Source of the DNA: Metaruminococcus_A sp964607135 | GTDB lineage: Bacteria; Bacillota; Clostridia; Oscillospirales; Ruminococcaceae | DNA length: 64,000 nt | Assembly: GCA_964607135.1 (NCBI GenBank) | Contig: CAZSIV010000005.1 | Location: forward strand, 26,013-90,012 | Direction: 5' to 3' | Shown here: positions 7,245-15,846 of the stretch, piece by piece | Position numbering within the stretch: the first letter of the stretch is position 1 | Layout of the letters: every line of letters begins with the position of its first letter | The notes under the pieces: model-generated | Database searches by the model: none | Seen by the model: the letters and a program-made list of their open reading frames with translations, nothing else | What the model was told of the DNA's origin: nothing | Translations under genes and position numbers: made by a program

Positions 7245-9289
7245 TCCGACACCCCGAAGAAGATCGTCGCCGCGCCCGGTTCCTCAAAGGTGATCTCCAC
7301 AAGGGAAGCGCCGTCCTCGAGGGGCGTGACCTTTGCCGGAACGGAGGCCCAGAATTCCTTTGCCGTCCTTTTGCGGGTGATGGTGCGGAAGGTGTCTTTG
7401 ACGGTGGAAAAGACGCAGAGGACACCTTTCCCTGTTTCGGAGGACAGCTTCTCATAGCACTCGAAGCCGGAGCCGGTCATCCCGCTCTTGATTGCCGCCT
7501 CGGCGGTGATATCCTCCCGCACCTCCTTGTATTTGGAGAGCACCTCGTGGAACCGCTCCACCCCTTCCGCAGAGAGGGCGGGCAGGTCGCCCCAGATGCC
7601 GTTCTGCCCTAAGACGAGGGAGGCCAGGTTGATGTCCTGCGAGCTCTGCGGATCGTCCGGCAGGTAGTGGGTGAGGAAGAGCACCGACGGGATCCATTTG
7701 TCGAAGGTCAGCGGTGTGCGGCAGATCCAGGTACGGGGCGCTCCCGGCGCGACGAAGATGTTGGTCCAGTCGTCCTCGCAGGGGAGGTTGTAGTTGGCAA
7801 AATAGGGCCCATTGTTGATTAAAAAGTATTTCCCCGAGGTGAGGAAGCCCAGCCCTACGCTCCGGCGGCCTTCGGTGATGTCGAAATCGACGATGACCTC
7901 CGGGCAGGCGGCGCAGACCTTGTCCACGATTTTGGACATGTAAATCCCCACCTGGAAGGCGTAGGAGTCGGCCCGCTCATCCGGGGTGTTCCCCGCGTCC
8001 CCGTGGAAGTGGTCCGGCGAATTACAGCCGTACTGCTCAATTGCATCCCATTTGAAATAGCTGACCCCCAGCTCTTTTGCGAGGGAGATCAGGGTGTCGG
8101 CCAGCGTCTCCCAGTAGGGGCTGACGATGCACATCCCGTAGCTCTTCTCGGTTTCCCAGATCGGCTTGGGCTCCGGCGCCGCACCGTCCCACTCGATCCG
8201 GCAGCCCGGATTTTTCTCGTAGGCTTCGCTCGTCACGGCGGCAAGGGTGGGCCCGATCCAGAGCCCGAGCTTCATCCCGTATTGATCCAGCTTCGCCTTG
8301 ACCCGTTTCATCCCGTCGGCAAAGCGGGCGCGGTTGACGATCCAGTCGCCTGTTTTTTCGTACCAGCCGGTGTCGACGACAAAGACCTCAATCTCCATCC
8401 TGTGGGCGGTTTCGATCTCTTCGAGCATCCGCGCTTCATTCATGTCGGCGAGGTAGGCCTTCCGGTTCCACCACTTGTTCCGCTCCTGGTAATTCCAGGT
8501 GTTGTAGAAGATGTAAGGCTTCCGGCTTTCCAGGTTCAGGGTGGCGTATTTGAGCTGGAACGCCCGGAAGGCGGCGGCAAGCTCGTCGACACCGCCTTCG
8601 ACTCCGCCAAAATCGAACCAAACCGTTTCGAAAGGATGATTCGAAATCACTGTTCCGGCGGGGTAATTCCCCTTCTTTGCCGCGAGGATCACCCCCCGTT
8701 CCGGGGTGAAGCGATAGTGGAGAAAGGCGTCTGGATACTGCGAACCGTGTTCATAGGCGAGCAGGAAGCTCTCCTTTCCGTCCGACCCGGCGAGCAGGGG
8801 ACCCATCACGTCGAAACGGTGGGCGAAGCAATGCGCCTCAACCGGAACCTCGTTCATGCAGAAGCTGTGGGTCAGCTCGTTGAATTCGGAGAAACGCACT
8901 TCGGTCAGCGCGTCCTCTTCCGCCAGGGAAAGGGCGCAGTAATGGAGCATTTCTCCATTCGCCTTGGTTAGCCGGTGGCTTCCGTCCCCGGTCAGGGCAT
9001 ATCTGAACTTGAGGATCGGCGACCCTTCCGCCGCCCGCGCGACCAGGATGAGGGTGACATCCGGGTGGGCGGCGTAGACCGCGCCGAACCGGTATTCAGC
9101 CACGCTGTCGTTGAGCTTCTTTTCTGAGAGCAGGGAAACCTCCGAAAATTCCGGCAGAAGCGGGGCGCCGTCCAGTTCAAAAACGGGGCCTTTCAGCGCG
9201 CGGGCGGCGAGGCCCTTTCCGCGGTAGAGGAGGAAGCCTTCCGCTCCTCCGACCTCCAGCTGATAAAATGGTGTTTGAATGGTCTGCAT
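7241..9289 (-). CDS. Glycoside hydrolase family 36, alpha-galactosidase-like
   Basis: Cytosolic glycosidase of 682 residues with no signal peptide. An N-terminal beta-sandwich (about 1-260) leads into a TIM barrel with 'FYNTWNYQERNKWWNRKAY', 'LGLWIGPTLAAV' and the nucleophile motif 'YFKWDAIEQYG', where Asp415 is the likely catalytic base. Later motifs 'VDFDITEGRRSVGLGFL' and 'YLPDDPQSSQDINLASL' fit the clan-D GH36/GH27 fold. The reading frame stays open to 9823, but ATG 9289 has AAAGGAG about 9 nt upstream and begins the conserved part. It heads a two-gene operon with the overlapping HAD phosphatase. Alpha-galactoside cleavage is the best guess; some relatives act on alpha-N-acetylgalactosaminides. 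Confidence 0.87.
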   Translation of the reverse strand: MQTIQTPFYQLEVGGAEGFLLYRGKGLAARALKGPVFELDGAPLLPEFSEVSLLSEKKLNDSVAEYRFGAVYAAHPDVTLILVARAAEGSPILKFRYALTGDGSHRLTKANGEMLHYCALSLAEEDALTEVRFSEFNELTHSFCMNEVPVEAHCFAHRFDVMGPLLAGSDGKESFLLAYEHGSQYPDAFLHYRFTPERGVILAAKKGNYPAGTVISNHPFETVWFDFGGVEGGVDELAAAFRAFQLKYATLNLESRKPYIFYNTWNYQERNKWWNRKAYLADMNEARMLEEIETAHRMEIEVFVVDTGWYEKTGDWIVNRARFADGMKRVKAKLDQYGMKLGLWIGPTLAAVTSEAYEKNPGCRIEWDGAAPEPKPIWETEKSYGMCIVSPYWETLADTLISLAKELGVSYFKWDAIEQYGCNSPDHFHGDAGNTPDERADSYAFQVGIYMSKIVDKVCAACPEVIVDFDITEGRRSVGLGFLTSGKYFLINNGPYFANYNLPCEDDWTNIFVAPGAPRTWICRTPLTFDKWIPSVLFLTHYLPDDPQSSQDINLASLVLGQNGIWGDLPALSAEGVERFHEVLSKYKEVREDITAEAAIKSGMTGSGFECYEKLSSETGKGVLCVFSTVKDTFRTITRKRTAKEFWASVPAKVTPLEDGASLVEITFEEPGAATIFFGVSE

Positions 9290-9450
9290 CGTTTCTTTCT
9301 CCTTTGCTGTTATTTGCGGCACTGTCCCTGTCAATCGGAAATCGCTCCATTTTCCGCAGACAGAGCCTTCCGATGAGAAAGGACGGATCATGTGACTCGA
9401 TTTCTTCCGGACAATAACGTCCGATTTGACAGAGACAGGCCCTTGTTGGT

Positions 9451-10125
9451 TTACAGGTTTTTGATCTGCCAGTCGATCGGCTCCCGTCCCGAGGCAGTCA
9501 GCAGCTCGTTCGCCTTTTTGAAATGCCCGCAGCCGAAAAAGCCGCGTGCGGCGGAAAACGGGCTGGGATGAGGCGCCGTCAGAATGTAATGCCGCGGGTT
9601 GGTGATCAGCGCGGCCTTCTCGCGGGCGTTCGCCCCCCACAGCAGAAATACAACCGGCTGCTCCAGCTCGTTGACCGATTCGATCACCCGGTCTGTAAAG
9701 GTCTCCCAACCATAGCCGCGGTGAGAGTTGGCGCTGCCCGCTCGGACGGTGAGGACGGTGTTGAGGAGCAAAACCCCCTGTTCCGCCCAGGGGAGGAGGC
9801 ATCCGTTGTTCGGAAGATAGCACCCCAGTTCCTGGCGGAGCTCCTCGAAGATATTTTGAAGGGAGGGCGGCGGCTCGATCCCCGGCTGGACGGAAAAGGA
9901 AAGTCCGTGGGCCTGTCCGGGCCCGTGGTAGGGGTCTTGCCCGAGGATGACAACCTTTACCTCATGGTAGGGTGTGACCTGCATCGCCTGAAAGATGCTG
10001 TACATGTCGGGGTAAATCCGCCTGGAGCCGTACTCTTTTTTTAAGAAGGCCCGCAGCTTTTGATAGTAGGGTTTTTCAAATTCTCCGGCCAGAACTTCGT
10101 CCCAGTCGTTTCCAAACTGAACCAC
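9451..10125 (-). CDS. ung: Uracil-DNA glycosylase (family 1)
   Basis: Removes uracil from DNA in base-excision repair; 224 residues. The water-activating motif 'GQDPYHGPGQAHGLSFSV' places catalytic Asp at 64, and the Leu-loop motif 'HPSPFSAARGFFGCGHF' places His at 186, matching D64 and H187 of the E. coli enzyme. 'LLLNTVLTVRAGSANSH' is also conserved. The start is GTG 10125, 8 nt from the GGAGG at 10134-10138; the in-frame ATG at 10146 lies upstream of that site and is unlikely. Divergent from cysK. Confidence 0.95.
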   Translation of the reverse strand: MVQFGNDWDEVLAGEFEKPYYQKLRAFLKKEYGSRRIYPDMYSIFQAMQVTPYHEVKVVILGQDPYHGPGQAHGLSFSVQPGIEPPPSLQNIFEELRQELGCYLPNNGCLLPWAEQGVLLLNTVLTVRAGSANSHRGYGWETFTDRVIESVNELEQPVVFLLWGANAREKAALITNPRHYILTAPHPSPFSAARGFFGCGHFKKANELLTASGREPIDWQIKNL

Positions 10126-10463
10126 AGCGTTTTCCTCCGATCCCAAAGGTTTGCATCCATTCTACCATCTACAGCCGGGGGATGCAAGGACGGAAAAATG
10201 AATTGCCTTCCTGCGGGGGCTTTTTCTGCCGAAGCAGCCGAGAGGGCAGGAAAAACAAATGCGCCGGCCAGTGAAAAAATCCCTGTCGATATGCGTAAAC
10301 TATCTTTATAGGAAAAGGCGGTTTGAGGATTCAAAGCCGAATGCCCCCCTTCTATTATAAAAAATAGGATTTAAATTACGCCTGACGGCACAGTCTAATT
10401 GCGGTATATTTTTTGTTACTTCGGTAGAAAAGCCTTGCTTTTCTCTTGTGTAATAAAAAACAG

Positions 10464-10514
10464 TTGACAAACTGCGGTTGCGGTGATATTATACCTATAA
10501 AACAAGTAGGTTTA
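10464..10514 (+). promoter_or_regulatory. cysK promoter with overlapping inverted-repeat operator
   Basis: TTGACA at 10464-10469, a 17-nt spacer and TATTAT at 10487-10492 make a good sigma-A promoter. Right on the expected start site is a dyad: TATACCTA (10490-10497), a 9-nt gap, then TAGGTTTA (10507-10514), with one mismatch. A repressor bound here would block initiation. Rrf2-family regulators such as CymR control cysteine genes in Firmicutes, but assigning this site to CymR is inference. The rest of the 10126-10634 gap shows no gene. Confidence 0.65.
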
Positions 10515-10634
10515 ATAAGCGTTTGGAATCGAGGGTGTTTGGATGAGACGGTATTTTGAGCGAAAACGATGTTGGAAAAACGCAATCCAGTGCAGGCAGT
10601 AAACGAAAATAATCGACTTAGGAGAGAAGCTATC

Positions 10635-11564
10635 ATGAAAACATTTGACAGAATCACGGACTTGATCGGCGGGACGCCGCTTTTGAAGCTGACCAACTAC
10701 AATGCGCAGAATGGGTTAAAAGCGGCGATCTACGGCAAGCTAGAGTATTTTAATCCGGCCGGGAGCGTCAAGGATCGAATCGCCAAGGCGATGGTTGACG
10801 AGGCGGAAGAAAAGGGCGTTTTAAAGCCCGGTTCAGTAATCATCGAGCCGACCAGCGGGAACACCGGAATCGGCCTTGCCGCTGTCGCCGCTTCCAGAGG
10901 GTATAGAATGATCCTCACCATGCCGGAGACGATGAGCGTGGAGCGCCGTAACCTGCTGAAGGCTTATGGGGCTCAAATCGTTCTGACCGAGGGGGCAAAG
11001 GGGATGACCGGGGCGATTGAAAAGGCGCGGGAGCTCGCCGCCGAAACACCGGACAGCTTTATCCCCAGCCAGTTTGACAATCCCGCCAATCCGGCAGTCC
11101 ACCGCAGGACGACCGGGCCCGAAATCTGGGAGGACACCGACGGCAGGGTGGACATCTTTGTCGCGGGAGTGGGCACCGGCGGGACGATTTCCGGCGTCGG
11201 CGAATACCTGAAGAGCAAAAACCCGAACGTGAAGGTGGTTGCCGTCGAGCCCGCCGGTTCGCCGGTGCTTTCCAAGGGGACGCCCGGCCCGCATAAAATC
11301 CAGGGGATCGGCGCGGGGTTTGTGCCGGATACCCTGAATACCAAAATTTATGATGAAATTATCCCGGTGGAGAACGAGGATGCCTTTAAAACAGGCAGAA
11401 CCCTTGCGAGAGGGGAGGGCCTTCTCGTGGGAATCTCGTCCGGCGCGGCTGTCTTTGCAGCGACGGAGCTTGCGAAACGCCCGGAGAACGAGGGGAAAAT
11501 CATTGTCGCGCTTCTCCCCGACACCGGGGAACGGTACCTTTCCACCCCGATGTTTGCAGAGTAA
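10635..11564 (+). CDS. cysK: Cysteine synthase A (O-acetylserine sulfhydrylase)
   Basis: PLP enzyme that makes cysteine from O-acetylserine and sulfide; 309 residues, standard length. The Schiff-base lysine is Lys46 in 'NPAGSVKDRIA', the substrate loop is 'PTSGNTGIGLA', and the phosphate-cradle 'GVGTGGTISGVGEYLK' and 'ISSGAAV' follow. The ATG at 10635 has AGGAGAG about 9 nt upstream; in-frame codons back to 10569 lack a site. It is monocistronic: its own promoter/operator lies at 10464-10514 and a GC-rich hairpin follows the stop. Sulfur-responsive control is likely. Confidence 0.95.
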   Translation: MKTFDRITDLIGGTPLLKLTNYNAQNGLKAAIYGKLEYFNPAGSVKDRIAKAMVDEAEEKGVLKPGSVIIEPTSGNTGIGLAAVAASRGYRMILTMPETMSVERRNLLKAYGAQIVLTEGAKGMTGAIEKARELAAETPDSFIPSQFDNPANPAVHRRTTGPEIWEDTDGRVDIFVAGVGTGGTISGVGEYLKSKNPNVKVVAVEPAGSPVLSKGTPGPHKIQGIGAGFVPDTLNTKIYDEIIPVENEDAFKTGRTLARGEGLLVGISSGAAVFAATELAKRPENEGKIIVALLPDTGERYLSTPMFAE

Positions 11565-11583
11565 TCGGGATGGTTTTGAGCAA

Positions 11584-11630
11584 AGCCGCCGGGCGGCCGA
11601 TTGGATTTTCGGCTGTCCGGCGGCTGTTTG
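11584..11630 (+). terminator. GC-rich hairpin after cysK
   Basis: AGCCGCCGG with CGGCCGA (11584-11600) pairs with TCGGCTG and CCGGCGGCT (11609-11625) around a short loop, followed by GTTTGCTGTCT. The stem is very strong but the T-tract is interrupted, so it is a probable rather than certain terminator. No gene is supported in 11631-11855. Confidence 0.6.
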
Positions 11631-11855
11631 CTGTCTCGGGGACGGTCGGAAGGGCTGCAGAGAATCTGGGGATCAGGCCGGCGCGCAGGCCGATTGTCTG
11701 CCGCCATCCTGCCGATACGATGAAAGGGCGAAAATGGAGAAATCCTCCGATTCGGAAAAGAGATGCGCGCCGGGCTTTTTTGTGGTACAATATCATCCAT
11801 AAAGCTTTTGCATTTTCTAGATCGACGCATTTCATTTTATTAGGAGGGCGATTGT

Positions 11856-12920
11856 ATGACAAAACTGACCCAAAGACCTTTCGGAACCACTGCGGCGGGG
11901 GAAAGCGTCCAGCTGTTCACCCTGGACAACGGTACGGCCTCGGTCGACATCATGAATTATGGCGGAACCGTTGTTTCGATCCGGGTTCCGGACAAGACCG
12001 GCGCGGTCAAAGACGTGGCGCTCGGTTACGACACCGTCGGAGAGTACGAAACCCGTGGGGGATTTTTAGGCGCTCTGATCGGGCGCTGCGGGAACCGAAT
12101 CGAAAAGGGGTATTTTGAACTCGGCGGCAAGGCGTATCAGCTCTACTGCAACGATGGGAACAACCATCTCCACGGCGGAAAAACCGGCTTTGACAAAAAG
12201 ATCTGGAAGGCTGAAAAGGCCGAAGGGAAGTACGGCGAGGAATTGAAGCTCAGCCTTTTCAGCCCCGACGGGGAGGAAAATTATCCGGGCAACCTGGACG
12301 TGACGGTGACCTACCGTCTGACCGACCAGAATGGGCTCGTCATCGATTACCGCGCCGTCAGTGACCGCGACACCGTCTGCAACCTGACTAACCACACTTA
12401 CTTTAATCTCGGCGGGCAGGACAGGGGAAGAGACGTGCTGGACCATCGGTTGAAGCTCTATGCGGACAAATACACGGTCGGGAATGATGAAACCATCCCG
12501 AACGGAGTCATTGCGGAGGTGGCCGGCACACCGTACGATTTCCGCGACTTCCACGTCATCGGGGAGCGGATCCACGACGAAGAGCCCGGCCTCGTGAGCG
12601 CGGGAGGATACGACCACAACTGGGTGCTCGATTCCGCCGACAAGGTTTACGGGATCGCCGCCGAAGCGGTCTGCCCGGAGACCGGTATCAAGATGGAGGT
12701 TTACACCGACAAGCCTGGGGTCCAGTTCTACTGCGGCAACGGGCTCAGCAGCGCGGTCACGGGCAAGAACGGCGCCGTGTATTGCAAGCACGCCGGTTTC
12801 TGTCTGGAGACCCAGTTCTTCCCGAACGCGATGAAGCACAAAAACTTTCCGTCCCCTGTTTTAAAAGCAGGCGCTCTTTATTCTTATACGACTGAGTATC
12901 GTTTCTCAGCGGAAAGGTAA
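11856..12920 (+). CDS. galM: Aldose 1-epimerase (galactose mutarotase)
   Basis: Interconverts alpha- and beta-anomers of galactose and other aldoses; 354 residues. The fold's signature stretches are visible: 'GGFLGALIGRCGNRIEKG', 'NNHLHGGKTGFDKKIW' with the active-site His, 'NLTNHTYFNLGG' with the second His, and 'VYTDKPGVQFYCGN' and 'CLETQFFPNA' with the C-terminal acidic base. ATG 11856 follows TAGGAGGG at good spacing. It stands alone, with a hairpin terminator right after the stop. Functionally it fits the GH36, GH95 and GH51 hydrolases elsewhere in the window, which release galactose, fucose and arabinose. Confidence 0.94.
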   Translation: MTKLTQRPFGTTAAGESVQLFTLDNGTASVDIMNYGGTVVSIRVPDKTGAVKDVALGYDTVGEYETRGGFLGALIGRCGNRIEKGYFELGGKAYQLYCNDGNNHLHGGKTGFDKKIWKAEKAEGKYGEELKLSLFSPDGEENYPGNLDVTVTYRLTDQNGLVIDYRAVSDRDTVCNLTNHTYFNLGGQDRGRDVLDHRLKLYADKYTVGNDETIPNGVIAEVAGTPYDFRDFHVIGERIHDEEPGLVSAGGYDHNWVLDSADKVYGIAAEAVCPETGIKMEVYTDKPGVQFYCGNGLSSAVTGKNGAVYCKHAGFCLETQFFPNAMKHKNFPSPVLKAGALYSYTTEYRFSAER

Positions 12921-12932
12921 AAGGATAGATGA

Positions 12933-12965
12933 AAAATACCCCGGATTTTATCCGGGGTATTTTTC
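12933..12965 (+). terminator. Rho-independent terminator after galM
   Basis: AAAATACCCCGGA pairs with TCCGGGGTATTTT around a 5-nt loop and is followed by TTTTC. It isolates galM from the recombinase downstream. Confidence 0.9.
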
Positions 12966-13040
12966 TATTAGGATAAAGAATAAAATCAGGCTGGCCTTGT
13001 TATCGCCTGCACAGGAAGATGAATGATAGGAGAAAAAAAC

Positions 13041-13886
13041 ATGCAAAAACATATTTTAAAAAGACAGCTTGTAGAATGCTTTAAAAATTATTTGACAGCG
13101 GAAGAAAAGAGCGATGCGACGATTGAAAAGTATCTGCGTGATGTGCGGGCGTTCATCGCATATCAGAATGGCGCGGAGATAACAAAGGAAGCCGTTATAG
13201 CCTATAAAAACAAGCTGCTTTCTGAAAATTATGCAATACAGAGTGTCAACTCAATGTTGGCGTCACTCAACAGTTTGTTTTCGTTTCTTGGCTGGGTGGA
13301 TTGCAAAATAAAATCGATCAAGCTGCAGCGGCAGATTTACTGTCCCGAAGAAAAGGAACTGACCAAATTGGAATATATACGGCTTGTGAATACGGCAAAA
13401 CAGAAAGGCAACGAGCGGTTGAATCTCATCCTACAGACAATTTGCGGTACGGGTATCCGCGTAAGCGAATTGCAGAATATAACGGTCGAAGCGGTAAAAT
13501 GCGGCGAAGCAGTTGTTTTGCTCAAAGGTAAAACACGCACAGTATTTATTATTAGGAAGCTGCAAAAGAAACTGCTCCGCTATGCAGCAGAGCAGGGGAT
13601 AAAGTCGGGGGCAATATTTATTACAAGAAGCGGCAAGCCGATGAGCCGCACAAATATATGGCGGGAGATGAAGAAGCTTTGCGCACAGGCGAATGTAAAT
13701 CCGTCGAAGGTGTTTCCGCATAACCTGCGTCACCTGTTTGCGCGAACCTTCTATCACATCGAAAAAGACATTGCCAAGCTTGCGGATATTCTCGGCCACA
13801 GCAGCATTAATACGACGCGGATTTATATCATAACGACTGGAAATGAACACCGTCAGTGTCTGGAAAATATGAGGCTGATCCTTTAA
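13041..13886 (+). CDS. Tyrosine recombinase (invertase-type), adjacent to inverted sites
   Basis: Site-specific recombinase of 281 residues. The N-terminal SAM-like core-binding domain (about 1-95) is followed by the catalytic domain with the full set: Arg140 in 'GTGIRVSEL', His227 and Arg230 in 'HNLRHLFAR', His253 in 'LGHSSINTT' and nucleophile Tyr262. Its compact size is that of XerC/FimB-type proteins rather than phage integrases. ATG 13041 has AGGAG at 13028-13032. The gene ends about 25 bp before an inverted recombination site (13910-13937), and the partner site is at 14169-14196. I infer that it flips the DNA between them and so switches the glycan operon downstream. AT-rich like that operon and unlike galM. 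Confidence 0.92.
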   Translation: MQKHILKRQLVECFKNYLTAEEKSDATIEKYLRDVRAFIAYQNGAEITKEAVIAYKNKLLSENYAIQSVNSMLASLNSLFSFLGWVDCKIKSIKLQRQIYCPEEKELTKLEYIRLVNTAKQKGNERLNLILQTICGTGIRVSELQNITVEAVKCGEAVVLLKGKTRTVFIIRKLQKKLLRYAAEQGIKSGAIFITRSGKPMSRTNIWREMKKLCAQANVNPSKVFPHNLRHLFARTFYHIEKDIAKLADILGHSSINTTRIYIITTGNEHRQCLENMRLIL

Positions 13887-13909
13887 AACCGCCGTAAAAC
13901 ACCGAATGA

Positions 13910-13937
13910 ATACAACATAAACCGTATTATGTAGTTA
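13910..13937 (+). repeat. Left recombination site (IRL) of invertible promoter
   Basis: Two 11-bp arms, ATACAACATAA and TTATGTAGTTA, flank the 6-bp spacer ACCGTA (13921-13926). The 22 bp at 13911-13932 are an exact inverted copy of 14174-14195. The arm/spacer layout is that of a tyrosine-recombinase core site. Confidence 0.85.
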
Positions 13938-14185
13938 AGCTAGTTAAGACGATTATATATGACCATATCTCCCTTATTTTGTATGTCTTATTATATCATA
14001 AAAGCAAGAAAACTCAAGTAATTTAGAAACAAAAATACAAGTTCAAAAGGTCGTTAAAGAACAAAAAAGCAAGAAGTCTCTTTTTATCAATCAGAGGCAC
14101 CGAGAAAATCGGCTTTTTGCACCTGCTTTTATTCAGACGAGGTATTAATATTGGTTTCATGCGCTCTATTACAACATAATACGGT
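13921..14185. promoter_or_regulatory. Invertible DNA segment carrying a promoter (apparent OFF orientation)
   Basis: About 265 bp between the two strand-exchange spacers. It is very AT-rich and has no open frame of note. The only strong promoter faces left (13990-14017). A small hairpin, CCGA/TCGG at 14100-14112 with CTTTTTG after it, may end stray rightward transcription. Inversion would move the promoter to about 90-120 bp before the recombination site at 14169 and point it into the gene at 14230. The orientation call is from promoter direction only. Confidence 0.8.
13990..14017 (-). promoter_or_regulatory. Sigma-A-type promoter inside the invertible segment, facing left
   Basis: On the minus strand: TTGAGT (-35, 14012-14017), a 16-nt spacer and TATAAT (-10, 13990-13995). 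As drawn it transcribes toward the recombinase gene, away from the glycan operon. Confidence 0.75.
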
Positions 14186-14196
14186 TTATGTTGTAA
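14169..14196 (+). repeat. Right recombination site (IRR) of invertible promoter
   Basis: Arm TTACAACATAA, spacer TACGGT (14180-14185) and arm TTATGTTGTAA. The arms are perfect 11-bp inverted repeats of each other. The spacer is the reverse complement of the spacer in the left site, so recombination between the two can only invert. Confidence 0.88.
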
Positions 14197-14229
14197 TTTT
14201 ATATTATGGTTTTGTAAAGGGGCATATTC

Positions 14230-15816
14230 GTGGATTTTAACGGACGCAAAAGATACATGATTCAGTTTTTAAAAAGTAAATATTTGATTGGCGCTTTTGT
14301 TTTATCGTTCATTCAAATGCTCCTTAGCTTGTTTACAGATCGGTATGTTTTTTCGGATCCAATACCGTCAGTTCGATACAGCGTACTTAAAGCAGCTTTT
14401 TTCATTATATTGCTTGTTTTATGGTATTTTGTATTGAAGCTTGTAAAGCATATCTTAAAGAAAGAGAAAAAATACATCTGTTTCCTTTTGGTGTTTCTGG
14501 CTTTTTTGGTAATCTATACTTCCATTATGATTCTCATATGGCCGGGAAACTGGAGATGGGATGAAAGATCAATTTTGGGGCATGCCGTCTGCTTAGAGCT
14601 TTTCCCCTGGCAGCATATTTTTACTTCTCTGTTCTATATTTTTTCACTTATGGTATTCCCGTCTCCTTTTATGATTGTAATGGTTCAGTACGGGATTATT
14701 GCGGCAATCATTGCATATTTTGTCGGAACCCTATATTTAAGATATGGATGGAAAGCCTTGTTTTCAGGAATTCTATTTTTGTTTCCATCTGTTGTAGCAC
14801 ATGTTTTTTACCCTATGAGATTGATACTGTTCGCTTTTGTTGAATTATTATTTCTTTTTATTCTGTTTCAAAAAAGAAAGGAAAAGCGCCTTGGATATAA
14901 AAGCTTAGCATTCCTTTCGCTATTAAACGTCATTCTGGCTGTTTGGCGGACCGAGTGTATCTTTTTTATTGCTTTTATGCCTTTATATCTTTTCTTTAAA
15001 AAATATCCTAAAAAAATCATGGCGCTGTTTTCCTCTGCGGTTATTGTTTTTTTCGGATTTTCCTTTTTGGTGCAAAATCATTTTATGAAAGCCGGAGGCA
15101 ACTCGGTTGCATATAAAGTCACGGGGATTGCCTATCCTTTTACCTATTTGCTAAAAGAAGAATATAAACGCAGTCCGGAAAGCCAGACGCTGGATCGTAT
15201 AAGTAAATATGTAGACATAGAAAAAGCCGTCACTTATGTAAATGGAGATGCAGCTTTTTGGGACGGGGTTTATGATAATATCAAAACGGACGAGCAGTTC
15301 AACGCTATGGTCATGGATTTATTGGATCTGGTTAAAAACAATCCAAAAGAATTTTTGAAAGAGAGACTCTCTAATTTTGATAAAACGAGTCAGGTAGCAG
15401 ATGAATATGGAGATTTAAAATATATGAGAGGGTCTCTGAACATCTTTAATTTTGACCGATATTTAATAGCGTCTCCCATCGATGTGCAATTACGGGTTTC
15501 TGTTTTGAAGCTGCTTAATGCAAACAGCGGGATATTGTTCATCGATCATCTTTCACTTTGGACATATAATCTGTATATTCCGCTTATATTGCTGATCGTC
15601 ATGTGGATGATCGGCATCGTTCGGAGAAAACAAAATAAAATGCTGCTGTTGATCACGTCATTCCTTCTTGTGCAGTTTACGGCTATATTCGTTACTGCTC
15701 CCGGTTCAAGATTTATGTACTATTTTCCTGTCTTTATTTGCAGTTACGGACTGTTTTTATCCTGTTTTCCTGAAAAAGCAAGATGCTATTTGCAAAAGCG
15801 GAAAATGGAGAACTGA
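14230..15816 (+). CDS. Polytopic membrane protein, probable GT-C-type glycosyltransferase (DUF6020-like)
   Basis: A 528-residue protein with about 11-12 hydrophobic helices and short cytoplasmic loops. The stretch 'WPGNWRWDERSILGHA' in an extracytoplasmic loop, followed by 'WQHIFTSLFYIFSLMVFPSPF', resembles the DUF6020 family found in surface-glycan loci, which has the build of lipid-linked-sugar-dependent (GT-C) transferases. GTG 14230 has AAAGGGG about 8 nt upstream. It is the first gene after the invertible segment, so its transcript depends on promoter orientation. AT-rich with poor codon match to the core genes. The activity is not established. Confidence 0.7.
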   Translation: MDFNGRKRYMIQFLKSKYLIGAFVLSFIQMLLSLFTDRYVFSDPIPSVRYSVLKAAFFIILLVLWYFVLKLVKHILKKEKKYICFLLVFLAFLVIYTSIMILIWPGNWRWDERSILGHAVCLELFPWQHIFTSLFYIFSLMVFPSPFMIVMVQYGIIAAIIAYFVGTLYLRYGWKALFSGILFLFPSVVAHVFYPMRLILFAFVELLFLFILFQKRKEKRLGYKSLAFLSLLNVILAVWRTECIFFIAFMPLYLFFKKYPKKIMALFSSAVIVFFGFSFLVQNHFMKAGGNSVAYKVTGIAYPFTYLLKEEYKRSPESQTLDRISKYVDIEKAVTYVNGDAAFWDGVYDNIKTDEQFNAMVMDLLDLVKNNPKEFLKERLSNFDKTSQVADEYGDLKYMRGSLNIFNFDRYLIASPIDVQLRVSVLKLLNANSGILFIDHLSLWTYNLYIPLILLIVMWMIGIVRRKQNKMLLLITSFLLVQFTAIFVTAPGSRFMYYFPVFICSYGLFLSCFPEKARCYLQKRKMEN

Positions 15817-15846
15817 ACTGACTTAGAGGATTATGAGGTGTAGTGT

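Noticed and set aside
7241..9823. Long reading frame extending the GH36 gene upstream to 9823
   Set aside because: The extra 178 codons overlap the ung gene on the same strand in another frame, have no family similarity, and the ATG at 9289 has a good ribosome site and begins the conserved domain.
10126..10634. T-box leader upstream of cysK
   Set aside because: No T-box sequence (TGGNACCGCG-type), no specifier stem and no terminator/antiterminator pair; a promoter/operator explains the region.
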